This document shows positions 21,443 through 33,300 of a DNA stretch of 64,000 nucleotides, piece by piece. The first letter of the stretch is position 1, and every line of letters starts with the position of its first letter. This stretch comes from Agarophyton chilense. Taxonomy: Eukaryota > Rhodophyta > Florideophyceae > Gracilariales > Gracilariaceae. The notes below the pieces were generated by a model. The model saw only the letters and a list, made by a program, of their open reading frames with translations. It was not told where the DNA came from and ran no database searches. The position numbers were made by a program, and so were the translations under genes. Location of the stretch: contig JARGXX010000077.1 of assembly GCA_030374765.1 (NCBI GenBank), forward strand, positions 310,001 through 374,000. The letters are read 5' to 3'.

Positions 21443-22160
21443 ATGAAAGTATGTCACGTTGGTATGGACTCTGGGAGAAACTGGATTGAAATTAGACTTC
21501 CACACGGCACTGCTCTTGATAGGAAACCTGAAAATGGTTGTGAATTAAAGGCAGTGTGTTGTGCAAGAAGTGGAATTATTCTCAAAATGGAAATCACAAT
21601 GGGAGCTACACAACCAGATGTACAGCCTTTTTGAATCGAAACATGCGCATTTAATAGATGCTTCAATGACACTGGTTGAAAGTTGGTTCGCAAAAGATCT
21701 AATTGTTTGTGTCGATTTATATTATTCATCTGTTGAACAGCCAAATAACTTTGAAAAAGAGAAATGCGATTATTGGGCTTGTGAAAACAGCCACCAGAAG
21801 GTCTCCTATAAAATATCTTGCCGAACTTTCGATGACGCCCCCAGGCTAGTACGTGGCAATGGTCGCGAAACTGCTAAAATTGATTCGGAAGATGATGTCT
21901 GTGCTCTGAGTGGACCGTAAGTGGGTGCATTTCATCAGCTTTTGTACCAGTACCCAAACAAGAACTCCCATTTCTCGTGAATTATGGAGGACAACTCATT
22001 GAATAACAAAGAAAATTCCGCTTTCTATTGCCATTCCAGAGGTTTGCGAGGAGTACTATTCTTGTTATTCCAGACATTATACGCATAATAGATCACTTCA
22101 AGATGATCTGAATATGGAAAAGTAGTTCGAAATGAAAGAATTGTCTCGTAGATAGAATAC

Positions 22161-22641
22161 TGTAGAGAAATGCCCGGCGCCGGGAAGTGCGCTATGGGAC
22201 ATTCGTAACCCACTCTCGAAGATCGGCAGAACAGAGGCAAGAGCCCTCGTGACTCCCCAAGGGTGGGCGTAACTCCACAGGAGATTCAGGTAAACCTACG
22301 AGGTCAAAAGAACAGGCCAGCAGGGGGCGTCCAAGGATGGCTGCGGTGAATCGGTATCGAGACATACAGCGAGTGATCCGGTGTCGGTAGATCCGGTGAT
22401 CGGAAGGGAAAAAGGGGGGGGGTCCAAATGATAAATAGGCTGGAGACTGCTGTTAGAGAGCAAGATATATAACAAGAAAAACAATACCCAATACTGGGGC
22501 GGATGCTTTTCCTGGTTGCTGAAAGAAATATAATAAATTTCAAAACATAAAAACATAGAGACCAATAGTTGGTATGCACCGAAATGCTCTCCTGGATGGA
22601 GCCGGTTTGATAACAAAGCCATACTCACGAGAGCTTCTTCA
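22161..22641 (-). repeat. Diverged solo LTR related to element C
   Basis: It begins TGTAGAGAAATGCCCGGCG and then GGGAAGTGC, matching the left end of the C LTR (TGTGGAGCAAAACCCGGCG), and the next 130 bases follow the same order of short matches (AGAGCCCTC.., GTAACTCC..). The right end, at GAGCTTCTTCA near 22641, is a guess. No gag or pol is attached, so it is a solo LTR left by recombination. Confidence 0.5.
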
Positions 22642-22902
22642 AGAAGAAGGTAAAGCTATCGCGCAACCGAACCAGGTCAATTGTAGCATTCTGGATGCAC
22701 CTGAGTTCGACCGATCGAAATACTTCGAAGTCGCGACACGGCATTCTTAGGCTATTGCTTGGGCTGTACTCGATTACTAGAAGTTATGAGAAGAATTACT
22801 TCATGGAACGATTGGGACAGGAGAAATTAATTAGGAAGTACTTTATTTAGCGTACCCTATAAGGTGCCATCACCAAATATTGTATTTGGAATTATTTAGA
22901 TA

Positions 22903-23690
22903 CTTGTGTAGTGGCACGCCACGTGTATGCCTTACTGTACAGTACTTGCTTTGCCTCTTGGCACGTTAAAGGGCGCAGGGCCCACGTGAGGACGGCGAAA
23001 GGCCAACCAACCAACTTAAGCATCATCTTGGTGAGTCCTAGAGATCCTAAAGTGGTTCCCCACAAAGGGGCACCTATCGTATCAGTTCTTAACCGTTTTA
23101 AGCTATATCTCTTGTTCCGAGGATACCCTCTACTGTTGCGCGTTTACCGCCCTTTTTCTACAGCTTTCTTTGTGTGTGTGTGTGTTGTTTCTTTGTTGTT
23201 TTCTCTACTGTTACCTGGTTATTTGTGTTTTCACAAGGGTTGTCGAGCCGATCTCGTGTGCATCACGTACCGCCGCATCTGGACATCCGCCTCGTGAATA
23301 CACGTATTATCTCCATTGTTCAGGCACACCTGGCTGTTTTCTGCACACTCTCTTCTTATCTAAGAACCGTCGCTCGCAAGGCGACACCCGCTCTTCGTGT
23401 TTATTTCTGTGGATACCCACTGCACCGAGACATTTACAGTCTTCAGTGGAATACCACATCAATGGTGAAGACGGGATGACTTTACAAAATGGAAGGAAAG
23501 CGTGAGCATGCCTCTACTAAGTACTGTACTACAGAGTGGCTGTGTGAAAATAACTATAACTATCTAGATTTCCACAGGTGGGCTGTGCCACTCCTGGCAC
23601 TGTCAGCCTACTCAAATGAGTACTAAATTATATAAAAAATTCGGTAATTAAGAGGCCATCATTCCAGGTCCACAGTACACGTCATACTCA
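22903..23690 (-). repeat. LTR-like sequence inside the piggyBac-type relic
   Basis: Pyrimidine-rich island starting near TGTAGTGGCACG, with a (TG)n run at 23171-23186 and CTGGCACT at 23594-23601, the reverse complement of the AGTGCCAG module seen in other LTRs here. Several overlapping ORFs of 100-130 codons occur but look like chance. Its borders are uncertain. Confidence 0.4.
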
Positions 23691-24123
23691 TTGTGAGCCA
23701 TTCCTTGCCAAGAGATAATCATAAGTCATGAAACTCATCATCTCTATCATAGCAACCAAAGTGCATTGCACTACAACAACTTCTTTGCTGGCAAAGTGCG
23801 TGGTTGATGCCTGGCATCTCTACAAGGTTGCATACGGGAACACATTGAATCTTACACCGCATTATTTCTATTATTCTCTCGCAGATAGATTTATAGAAAG
23901 CAACTGGGATGCTATTCGAACTATGAAAAGAAAATGTAAGGAGGAAGATGAAATAGAAACCCCATATATGGCTGGTAACAGCTTTTACAAAGTGGACACA
24001 AATCGACCACAAAAGAAATTAGATGATTCTTTAGCGTCTCAAACATATCAGGGACGATGCAAAGTCGGCAAAATTACTTTCAAATCAAAATTTGTTTGTT
24101 CAAAATGCAAAAAATTACAATGA

Positions 24124-26289
24124 TATGGATGTTTATAAATGTCACAGTGGAACCGGTCGTGATTAATATATACGTCATCTGCGTGACTATTATCATATTC
24201 CGAACATAACTTAATCCACAAAAGTGATGTTCATGTGCCAACATGCGTTTTTAGGATTTCTAGAAGCATTTTTTAAAAGTATAAAACAAAATTTCAAATA
24301 ACGGTAAGCCCCCCACTAATCTAATCCGCTTTACTCAACTTGCTAAATATATTATGGTCTCTGACGAATCTATCCCTTTAGCAGATGTACCCTTATTTTG
24401 TCTGCTGTTCAAGAGGATCCAAATGCGTTCTTAGATCATAATAAATTTTAGAATTAGTCGAGCTCCCGTAGAAGTTTTCTAGTTACAATTAACTCAGCGA
24501 CGTTTGAACCCTGTGTTTATCAGTCTCCAAGAAGTCGTGGAACCACTGACCTGGTGTTACTAAAGAAAACTGTCTAAAGAATGTACCTTAAAGCAGGTGG
24601 AACGAGATTAGAAAATTGTTTTTTGCTTAGAAAATAGTATACGCCGCTGCAGTATGGCAACCAGCGTTTTTTACTAATTCTTGGAAAAAATAACTGGCCT
24701 CATATGAGGCCATTCTTTTATTTCATTGTAACTAGGCAGTAAATGCGATTTACAAGCTCTGCAAAATCGGAACAACTTTTTGAACACTCTGCCTTTGTTG
24801 TCATTCATATTTGAAGTATGCATTAGTAGTGTCTATACGACCGATGGCCTCATGTGGGGCCATTATTTATTCCTTTGTAATTAAGCAATAAATTTGATCT
24901 ACAAGTTTTGCATAGCTGGGACATATTATTGAACATTCTTCCTTCGATGGCATCAACATTTGAATTATGCATTACAAGATGATTGAAATAGATATTTCCT
25001 TTCGACATGTTTTCTTTGGATCTTCTAAGATCTTTGGATCTTCTAGGGCCATATTTGGATCGTTTAAGGGCAAAAATATTTGATTTTGTCTTTTTGCGAG
25101 AACTGAAGTTTGCTGCACGGTAATTATGTCGTTTTAAGGAAGAGCATTAAAACTCTCTCTCAACTAGATTTCCGAGTCTTTTTGTCAACGATATGAATTT
25201 TATTAATTGCAAAATGTATAATGTTCCAGAATTGCTGGAACACACTTGTAGGAAGTGCCAGCAGGGTCTGCACTTTCTATACCATCGCTGGAACCGAAAG
25301 TCATAGTGGCGCATTAGGGAGAATAATTTAGTTTTTATATATTCATTGGTTATTGTGCTGCTTTAAACTCTGCTAGCAGAGACAATAGTAATCTAGAAGC
25401 ACAAAGTGGTAACTTTCTGGTAATACGTTTCATCTACATTGTGGAGGTTCTATATCTTTATGAAAGAGGCTCTGATGTCTCCGGAATCTCTCTCAGACGA
25501 CCTCAACCAATATATGACACCCAAAAACATCACTTTCTTTAGGCACCAAGCCCTTCAACTTTATCAAAAGAAGAGGCGTCTGACGCCTGGGGTCCAGTGA
25601 GGCGATTGCGGCTGAAGGAGCAACTCTATACATTATAAAAATCTGTGAGGCGTTTGCAGCAGTACAGGAAACCAGTGAGGCGTTAGCCGCTGGACGAAGC
25701 ACCCCCTGTCAGCCCACTGTACCATTTAAAGCACCCTTGGCGTGGACGAGAGACGGTCTGTCTGTACCAACGGTACTGGGTCTGTCTAAGAAATCCCCAC
25801 ATAGTGACAAGCCTGTGATGGTCGTAAAACCATGGTGTGGATCTGGGATCTAGCACTGAACGGGAACCTGCGCCAACCAGTGCCGTTGAACCTTTCCTGT
25901 GAAAGACCAGCTTCTGATATAGAGTGAAATCATTTTTTTGTGATTACATCTCTTCGAGAAGCTTTGTAAGGATTGTTCATGTCTGCTGCCGTTTAATGCA
26001 GAAGGGGGAAGGCAGAAGGAATCGTTACACATTTGCAGTGTCTGACCAGAAGCCAGGGAGTCTGACCCCTTGTGACTACTGACAAAAGTCTATTGTGGCG
26101 TTGGTTGAAGAAAATCAGGAAGAAGAGGTTTATATCGGAATAATTATACCTCATTCATCTATCTGGGCCATACAGTAAAAGAAAAGGCTTATTTCCGCCA
26201 AAGCTTACTGTACATTTGGGCCCACCGCGTGACATCCAAAAAAAGCGCCCACATGGTACTCTCGAGGAGGAGGTTTCTCCGAACTCGGC
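24124..26289. other. AT-rich relic region with a duplicated unit and no clear gene
   Basis: No gene with family resemblance. It contains the diverged 150-bp tandem pair at 24695-24990, an 18-bp tandem pair (TCTTTGGATCTTCTA..) near 25014-25050, three copies of a GTGAGGCG motif between 25600 and 25690, and an imperfect inverted repeat GGGCCATACAGTAA/TTACTGTACATTTGGGCCC near 26165-26222. A plus-strand frame from about 25607 to 25850 is open but unrecognised. Confidence 0.45.
24695..24990 (+). repeat. Diverged tandem duplication, about 150-bp unit
   Basis: The first copy starts TGGCCTCATATGAGGCCA (a perfect 18-base palindrome) at 24695; the second starts TGGCCTCATGTGGGGCCA at 24845. They stay colinear through GTAA.TA.GCA.TAAAT, ACAAG.T.TGCA and ATTTGAA.TATGCATTA. 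Identity is about 70-75 percent by eye. Confidence 0.65.
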
Positions 26290-27233
26290 TCTGCAAAAAC
26301 AATTTTAGATGGTTCTAAAATCGAAGTTATTAAGTTTTTCTTTTACTTTTTCGAAGACGTTTTCATGAGAAGAAAACCCAAGGAAGTCATAACGTTTAAA
26401 TTATTCGGTTTCGTAGAGAAGGAAGCGTTAGAGTTCTATTACGATACATATGCCGCCAATTGGTCGCTCGCCGAAGAGGAAAAGAACTGTGATTCTGTTT
26501 AAAAGACTTTTGTTAACCGTTTTGGAGAAATCGTAGAGACGGGAGAAGGCATTTGAAAGCGATCTCTGCGAAACTAGATTATGGTGACCTAGGTCGTTCA
26601 ATTAATTTCATGGATAAAATTTTTGAAAAAGCAGGATTCAATTCTAAATCGAGGTTCGGCTTCTTGAAAAAGGTCGTTATGCAATACGCCGATCCCGCCC
26701 AGTTCATCTTTTTCCGAGGTGTAGAAGATTATGATGAGTTGAAAGTTCAGGTAAAAGCAATCGACTCTCTAGAAAACGATGAAAAATCATGTCTCATTTG
26801 TGACACCGCCCAAGCATATAATTCACAATTCTAGTTGAAACTGAGGTCCTTCCTCTCAAGGTTTGGATTCAAAGGTCGACAAGTTGGCAGATCAGTTGGC
26901 AAAGTTGTCTCTTATGGTTAAAAATTCTGATTCGGGCCGCCGGGATCTAGATAAGTCTTGTCCATACTGCAGAAAGCCTGAACAATTTTCTTCCCATTGT
27001 GATTTAGACCGGCATCGTGATAAAAGAATCAACGGATGTGGCAAAATGGGACACACTGAGATGACTTGTTGATGTAAGCTCGTGCCCGAAGAAGCTCGGA
27101 GATTCTCAAATTGCCCAGCAGAGAAGAGAGGGAATTCAAACCAATCAAGAAGTGCGACCGAGCCTGTTTCAATTTTATCGGAGAATCTGGGGACGACCTA
27201 TGTTGTGGCTACAACGAAAAGAACTATGGACTT
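26290..27233 (+). pseudogene. Old retrotransposon Gag remnant cut by the LTR of element D
   Basis: Broken plus-strand frames: a capsid-like part with FVEKEALEFYYDTYAANW (from about 26320), then 26553-26834 and 26863-27072. The last has two degenerate zinc knuckles: CPYC..EQFSSHC, with Gln in the His position, and NGCGKMGHTEMTC, lacking the first Cys. Open sequence continues to 27233, where the LTR of element D begins. The protein is not closely related to the Gags of A-D, so this is an older, different LTR family into which D inserted. Confidence 0.5.
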
Positions 27234-27675
27234 TGTAACGTAATGACTGTTGGGTCAGCGTACGGGTCTCGACCGGTGGTAGCGTGGTAGAGCGGGTCCT
27301 AATGTTCGAATCCTTGACGGCGGCACTCCCAGAGTACTTGGTGCAATGAGCTGGCTTTTACTGCGTATTACTACAGGTTGGAGCTACGGAAACGATGGCT
27401 TGAAGACCAAAGGGTGGAACTAATATACCAAAGGTTATTTAGTATCCTAACAGTGCCTACCGTACTCTAAGGGAGAAGCGTCACTCGAGCCAAGTAAATA
27501 GTACTGGGGAGGCGCTGAGATCTCCCTGGAACTGTAATGATTATGTATAAAACTAATTAAAATAAATTAATAATCTACATGAGGCCACCTGAGGTCGACC
27601 CGTCCACGTGTCGTCTGCGAGATCCTTAGGGCCTGGCGGCTTACAGGGCTCAACCGCTATCACCCTTCCTTCACA
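27234..27675 (-). repeat. 3' LTR of element D (about 442 bp)
   Basis: Starts TGTAACGTAATGAC and ends CCTTCCTTCACA on the plus strand, next to the polypurine tract. It aligns base by base with 37581-37972 plus 38386-38535, and in inverse orientation with 33374-33891. A landmark is CTCCCAGAGTACTTGGTGCA. Confidence 0.8.
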
Positions 27676-27678
27676 TAT

Positions 27679-27688
27679 CTCCCTCCTT
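27679..27688 (-). other. Polypurine tract of element D
   Basis: AAGGAGGGAG on the minus strand, three bases before the LTR start TGTGAAGG. It matches the tracts in B and C (AGGAGGGGGA). Confidence 0.65.
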
Positions 27689-28200
27689 AGGATTCGGCCG
27701 TCACGGCGAAGTCCAAATTGCCTCCGGCTTGACCCAGGGGACGCGAGCACTTTGTTCCTCCCGGTACCATTGGGCGCGACGGGACGTCGCGTCGTCATCG
27801 CCTGCGGGGATACGGGGAAGCGTGAGCTGACCATTGGCGTCGAAGGTCAATTCATTTGAATAAGGACGGAAACTCGAAGGCGCCATGAGCGCTGGCCGTA
27901 GAGGCATCGCCGGCATATTCCTCGCTTCGCGTTGCCGAGACGGTCCATTGGCTTCTTCCTTAGTTTCGGTTCTTCCTTTGGCGGCCCTCTGCGCTTCGTC
28001 CACCGTGGTTCACGCTTGTCAGTCAGTCCGGGTCGATTCCCTCACCCCGCCTTACCATCATGGTACTTTTCCATTGATCGCACGCGATGCCTGACCCGCC
28101 TTATAAGCCCGTCGGATGTGCCCTTCTCCCTCCGGACTTTGTCGCTTTCGTTGGTCGTCCTATTCACTCCCCGGCGGACCAGCCTGTAGGTAGAGACACC
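27689..28200. other. Leader between 3' LTR and aORF of element D
   Basis: In B and C the aORF starts within 85 bases of the LTR, here it starts 500 bases away. A minus-strand frame at 27701-28003 (100 codons, charged start, then Pro/Ala-rich) ends just before the PPT and could be a small sense-strand ORF, but it has no relative in B or C. I treat it as undecided. Confidence 0.3.
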
Positions 28201-30167
28201 ATGGCTTTGAACAACCAGCCGGGGAGCTCCTCGGGATACCAAGTGGCCTACGAACGTCCTGGGGACCGTTATGACCATACCATCGCCCGAAACCCGTGGG
28301 CAGTGCGTCATGCCACTCTTCCTTTCTCTGAGGAAGAATACTAAAGGTTTTGCAATATGTATCTTGAAGACCGAAGGTTTTCCAAGTTACTGTTTTTCCG
28401 GAGGGGCAGCATGAACGAGCGCAGCGTCTCGTGGTATAACGGATGGTTGCATTGTCCTGTGGATCCGCGTTCGGCGACGCGATGTCGCACCCTTGTCAAA
28501 GCGGACATGCCGTACGACCGCTGCGAGGAGGAAGCCGACTACCAGTTCAGGGTGAACAAACTCCTTTCGGACCTATACACGGACTTCATCTCGCCTCCTG
28601 TGGGCTTTCCTCCGGCTGGTCAAAACCTCTTGGAGCTTATGTGCTTCTGGCCACCGTACGACCGCTTATTCTGGATGTCCGACCGGGTCTATTGGAATGA
28701 GATGCACGAGCCCGATGGTCGTCTGCGTCAATCCCTGGGGTTCTTCTTTTGTTGACACAAAATGGAGTTTCACGATACGAGCGCCGACAAACGCCTTCCG
28801 TTGTACCTCTCGCTTCTTCACGAGGATGAGAACCAATGGGCCATGTATTGGCGTGTCTCGCTGCTACTTCTGGTTCCCACGCCGTCCGTGGTGGCGTACC
28901 ACTCGTCCCAACTCATGGGAGCTGACAATGACCGAAGGTCGTGGCTGTCCTGGCAGGTACTCTTCATTGAGTTCGGCGTGATGTCCCTTATTGCCTTTCT
29001 GAATACCTCGAAGTACGGAATCCGTGGTAATGTTCGTTTGGAGGATTGGAGGGTGCGGTACGATGAGAACATACCCGGTCCTAGACGTCGCCTAATCCCA
29101 CTCCCGGACATCATGATCCGTTTCCTAAGGAACCTGGGCATCCAGAATATCGTCCGTGAGACCCAGTTCGATGTCGAGGAGACCGAGGTTCTTTTGGATC
29201 ATGTCATACAGATGGAGTGGGGCAAGACTCCCGGGTTCCTTTGGTATGACTGGGATACCGACTCATTCACGCCGATTCCGCTTCATCCGTAGGGTCGGAC
29301 GACGCCCGTGCCTATCCCGCCAAGCGTTTGAGGAATCAACCATCGGACATTCCGAGGCGTCATGTGCCCGACTATTATCCAAAGGCCATTGGTTTCGATC
29401 CTCTTTGCTTCGAGCCTGATGTGGAAGCCGCGCCGTTGGTTCCTGCTGGTATGTCAAACGGAGAATCTTTTGGTGAAGATCCCTTTGTCTTACCCGTGGA
29501 GGGCGTTCATCCTCCGGTTGAGTCCGCCGTTGTTTTGCCGACCGGTTCTCCTCCTTCAGATCCTCCGGGCGCTGCTCCTCAGGATGAGCTCTCGTGTTAA
29601 CAGCCCGTCGCCCAAGTGATTATTCATCCTGGCGAGGTTACTGTCGACACCGAAAGTCCTGTAGGCGAGGCACTTGCTCAGACGTCCACCGGGGGCGTCA
29701 ACTTCGCTCCGTCCTCTCCGTTGGTTCACTTTCTTGCTTCGGTCACGGCTGCCGCCTCGGATCTCCGTCATGTCCGCCGTACCGTTGGTATCACGGCCTC
29801 GATGGACATTGCGACAGTCCTGAGGGAAGCATGCTCCTGGGCGCGTCGCTCGGCTCGCTACGCCGCGGGTGTCCAACAGAGTCAGGACCTGAAGACCGCC
29901 ATGGTCAATATCCTGCAGCACAATGCGCAGGCGATGTCCCAAAGGGTTACTGCCGACTTGGATGCCCGATACGGTCTCAATTTGAGAGACCAGGAGATTT
30001 CCGATGGTGACAATAGTTCCTCAGGAGAATCCCCGCGGAAGAAGCGTGCTCGGCTCGCTGGAGCCGGTTCGGGTGGTCCAGTTGGCTCCTCGGGGGACCC
30101 TAGTCCCAGTTTCTCTCCTGAGGGTTCAAATGAGGACGACGAAGTTACTACTGCGCCGCCCCAGTGA
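28201..30167 (+). pseudogene. Antisense ORF (aORF) of element D, third divergent homologue, broken
   Basis: A plus-strand gene running against pol. The start NNQPGSSSGY resembles NNQPNRLPAGY of the B aORF. The frame continues through in-frame TAA 28342-28344 and TGA 28753-28755, reaches TAG at 29290-29292, then shifts frame and runs through another TAA (29598-29600) to 30167. Matches to B and C lie in order: a Leu/Ile-rich helix (LFIEFGVMSLIAFL, against VITEWAVRAAVFIL in B), a Trp/Tyr/Asp block (GFLWYDWDTDSF, against DFVYFDPWEG), then HVPDYYPKAIGF (against HIPEGHPIGF). The C-terminal part is helical with a basic PRKKRAR cluster that could be a nuclear signal. Homology is inferred from these ordered blocks; identity is low. 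Confidence 0.6.
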
Positions 30168-30349
30168 GTCCTGTTGGTGTTCGGACCGTTTCCGCGAACC
30201 TTGAGGTCATGCCGAGGGCTGTTAGGCCTCTGTTAGTTACTCGAATAAGTTAAATAAAGTAGTGCTTGTGCTTTCCCAAGGTCTTTCTTGTATCTTAAAT
30301 GTGCGTGCCCCAGGACGGCACCCAATGTTGAGAGCGTCTCTGGTCTTCC

Positions 30350-33300
30350 TCAAGTGTCTCCGAAGGACTGGCCTTGTTTTCTGATGCGGGAGCTACGACA
30401 AACCGTCGTGCTCCGGCGAACTGTCGTGTCGGGATGCCGTTTGGGAGGCGTTTTGGGATTATTCGGACCAATGGTTAGGTTATTCGGACCAATGGTTGCC
30501 CTCTCCTGAAGGCCGCGCTCCGAGTGGCTGATTCTGCGCCAACAGCAGGCGATAGAACTAGCTGGAATGGTTTGAGGCTCTTGCCAAGTATCTTCCTCAG
30601 GTGTGTAGCCGAACCAACGGACGCGATAGGGCATAGTTTCATCTTCTCCCCGACCGGCAGAGATGATGCGCTCAATCACATATTCCGGTTGATGTTTATC
30701 CTCCGGAAGGAGAGTGTGGTCCAGAGGGGCGAATCCAACGGAGTCGGTTCCGAGCGATGTGTCATAGTAATTGGCATTGACCATCGTGTCTGTGGGTCTA
30801 GTCGAGTCCTCGGGAACTGTCTTAGGGGGTGTGGAGAATTGAGTGTCGACCTGAGGTCGAGGTGCTTCCGTTGGGCCAGGGGGCTGAGATTTTGGTGGTC
30901 CGGAGGAACTGGGAGCTCTTGTCACGCGGTCAATAGACACGGTGTCTTGTAGGCCGTCAATGAGTAACGTGATGGTGTGTTCAATGGCCTTAAGGACTTT
31001 GTATGTTCCCGTAGAGCGGAGTAAGAGCTTCCGCGTAGTGTCCTAGAGTTCTTCAATGTACTTCGGTGGCCGGTCCACGTAAACCGGGTCTCCTTTCCCA
31101 AAGGTCGGTGTGTTCCATACGGCTTTGTCGAAATTCATCTTGTAGCGCCGTTGGGCTTTGGTTAGTACAGTTCTGGCCGATTGGAGATGGCGGTCAATGC
31201 GTCGGCGCGAGTAGCGCTTCGCCTGGGTAGGAGTCATCCCTTCAGTTATGTACTGGGGTATGATAGACCCGTGAATGTCAACAGTTATAGGCGGCGGCGC
31301 TCTCGTTAGCGTTAAGTCGAACGGTGTTGTCCCTATGGAAGCGTGCACCTGCGTGTTGTAGTCATAAACCAATGGCTCAACGTAGTCACCCCAGTCCGAT
31401 TGGTGCTCCGAAACGTAGTGCGTCAATCGGTCCAGAAGGGTGCGGTTGATGCGTTCCGCTTAGCCATTGGTTTGCGGGTGGTACGCCGTGGTGGTCACAT
31501 GTTTGATTCTTAAGGTAGCACAAAAGTGTAAAAAGAATTTGGATACAAACTGGCTGCCGTTATCCGTAAGGAGGTAGAGTGGCATGCCATATGGATATAC
31601 CCAGTGGGACAAGAATGCCGTGGCGACATCCGTGGCCGTTGTCTTCCCTAGGGGTGGGGCTCGGGTAAGTTTGGTAAACCTATCAGTTGTAAGCGAAATA
31701 AACCGTTTCCCATGGGACGACTTAGGCAAAGGCCCAAGTACATCCATTGCGACAAATTCCATCGGACCGGCGACGGGGAAAAGCTTCAATTTGGCCTGAT
31801 GGTTGGCGCGAGATCCTCGGATCTGTGCGCACGATGCACAGTTACGTGCAGTTTGCCATAGGTCCTGCACCATTAATGGCCAGTAGAAGAACTTCCTTCT
31901 GGTTGGGTACATTCGTCAGCCTCCAGGGTGACTAGCCAAGCAGGGGAAATGGGCGAGGTATAGGAATCGCGCCCTTAGCGAAGTTGGTATTACCCATTGG
32001 AGTGCGCCATCCAGCGGTGAGCGGCGACATAGTAGTCCAAATCAGTCATAGTCGAATAGGCATCCTGGGGTACCTACCAATTGGACTGTTTCCTTGCAGT
32101 ACTCTTCTCCGACCTGCGCCTGTAAGAGTTCCTCAATAGTTACAGGGAGGAGTTCTTTTTCCTCCGGGGCTATCGCATTGACCTGAGGTGGTGCCGAATT
32201 GGGCGGTATTGTCTCCCAGTCCAATAGATATACTTCGTTCTCCTTTACCTCAGTGTCCTCCGATGGCACCTTTCCCATAAGGTCATCTGTTTCCGTGTAG
32301 TCCTGAAGTTCATCATCTGTAAAGGGGGTGGGAATTAGGTCGTCCAATGGAGTGTCATCAGTTCCGTCGAAAATGATTCGCGAGAGGGCATCTGCTGCCT
32401 GGTGCTTGATGACTGGCGTATAGGCTATCTCGTAGTCATATTCAGAGAGCCTGAGGCGCCACCTAGCGAGGCGACTCGATGCATCGGTCATACTGAGTAA
32501 CCAGCGGAGTGAATCGTGGTCTGTCCTAATGGTAAACCTAGTTCCCTCGAGGTACGGACGGAGTGTCAACACGGACCACACGATGTCTAGACGTTCCTTT
32601 TCGGTCGCACTGTAGTTTCGCTCCGCGCTGGTGAGCGTTCTGCTCCAGAAGCCAATAGGTCGATAGTCCTCCGGTGACTCCTGTTCCTGTAGCAGTGCAC
32701 AACCCACTTGGACATCAGAGGCATCTGTGTCCAGGACGAAAGGCCTATTGGGCTTTGGTAAAGCCAACATGGTTGGGTTCAGCAATTGGTCCTTTAAGGT
32801 CTGAAAAGCCACGTACTGGTCGTCGGTAAGAGCTTCGAACTCCGAAGGTGTTGCCTTCTTCAGCATCGCGTTGAGAGGGACCGAGAGCTTGGCAAACCCT
32901 TGGACGAACCGTCAGTAGACGTTGCACAAGCCCAAGAAGGATCGTGGTTCCATGTGGGTCCTAGGAGGGTTAGCCTGGCGAATGGCATTTGTGGTCCGTG
33001 TGGCCACCTTTAGCTTTCCTCGGAGGACGACGTGACCGAGATAGTCCACTGAGGCCTTGAAGAAAGCGCATTTGTGGACTCTCAGTGTTACTCCAGCGTC
33101 CTGTAGGATTGTTAGCACCATCTTCACGTGCAGAAGGTGTTCTTTTACGGTCCGTGGGAAGACTATAACGTCATCCAAATAGACCAGGGCGAACTTCCAT
33201 TTGACTCTGGACAGTATAATGTCCATTACCCGTTGGCAGGTGGTTGGTGCATTCTTCAAACCAAAGGGCATGCGAGTAAATCTAAACAGACCTTGATGGG

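Larger units (their letters stand above)
21443..24123 (+). pseudogene. piggyBac-type (DDE_Tnp_1_7) transposase relic, interrupted by LTR fragments
   Basis: Three plus-strand pieces align in order with piggyBac-family transposases. 21443-21634 has the LPHG..LDRKPENG block and ARSGIILKMEI, the strand after the first catalytic Asp. 21561-21920, in another frame, has SMTLVESWFAKDL and VDLYYSSVE, corresponding to the second Asp block. 23728-24123 has CVVDAWHLYK and FYYSLADRFI, the C-terminal helices, and CKVG..CSKCKK, a rest of the Cys-rich terminal finger. LTR-like DNA at 22161-22641 and about 22903-23690 separates the last two. Frameshifts and stops make it inactive. The call is from motif recall without a search. 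Confidence 0.55.

Noticed and set aside
22911-23297. Overlapping plus-strand frames of 100-128 codons
   Set aside because: Located in an LTR-like pyrimidine-rich island with a TG run; composition reflects base bias.
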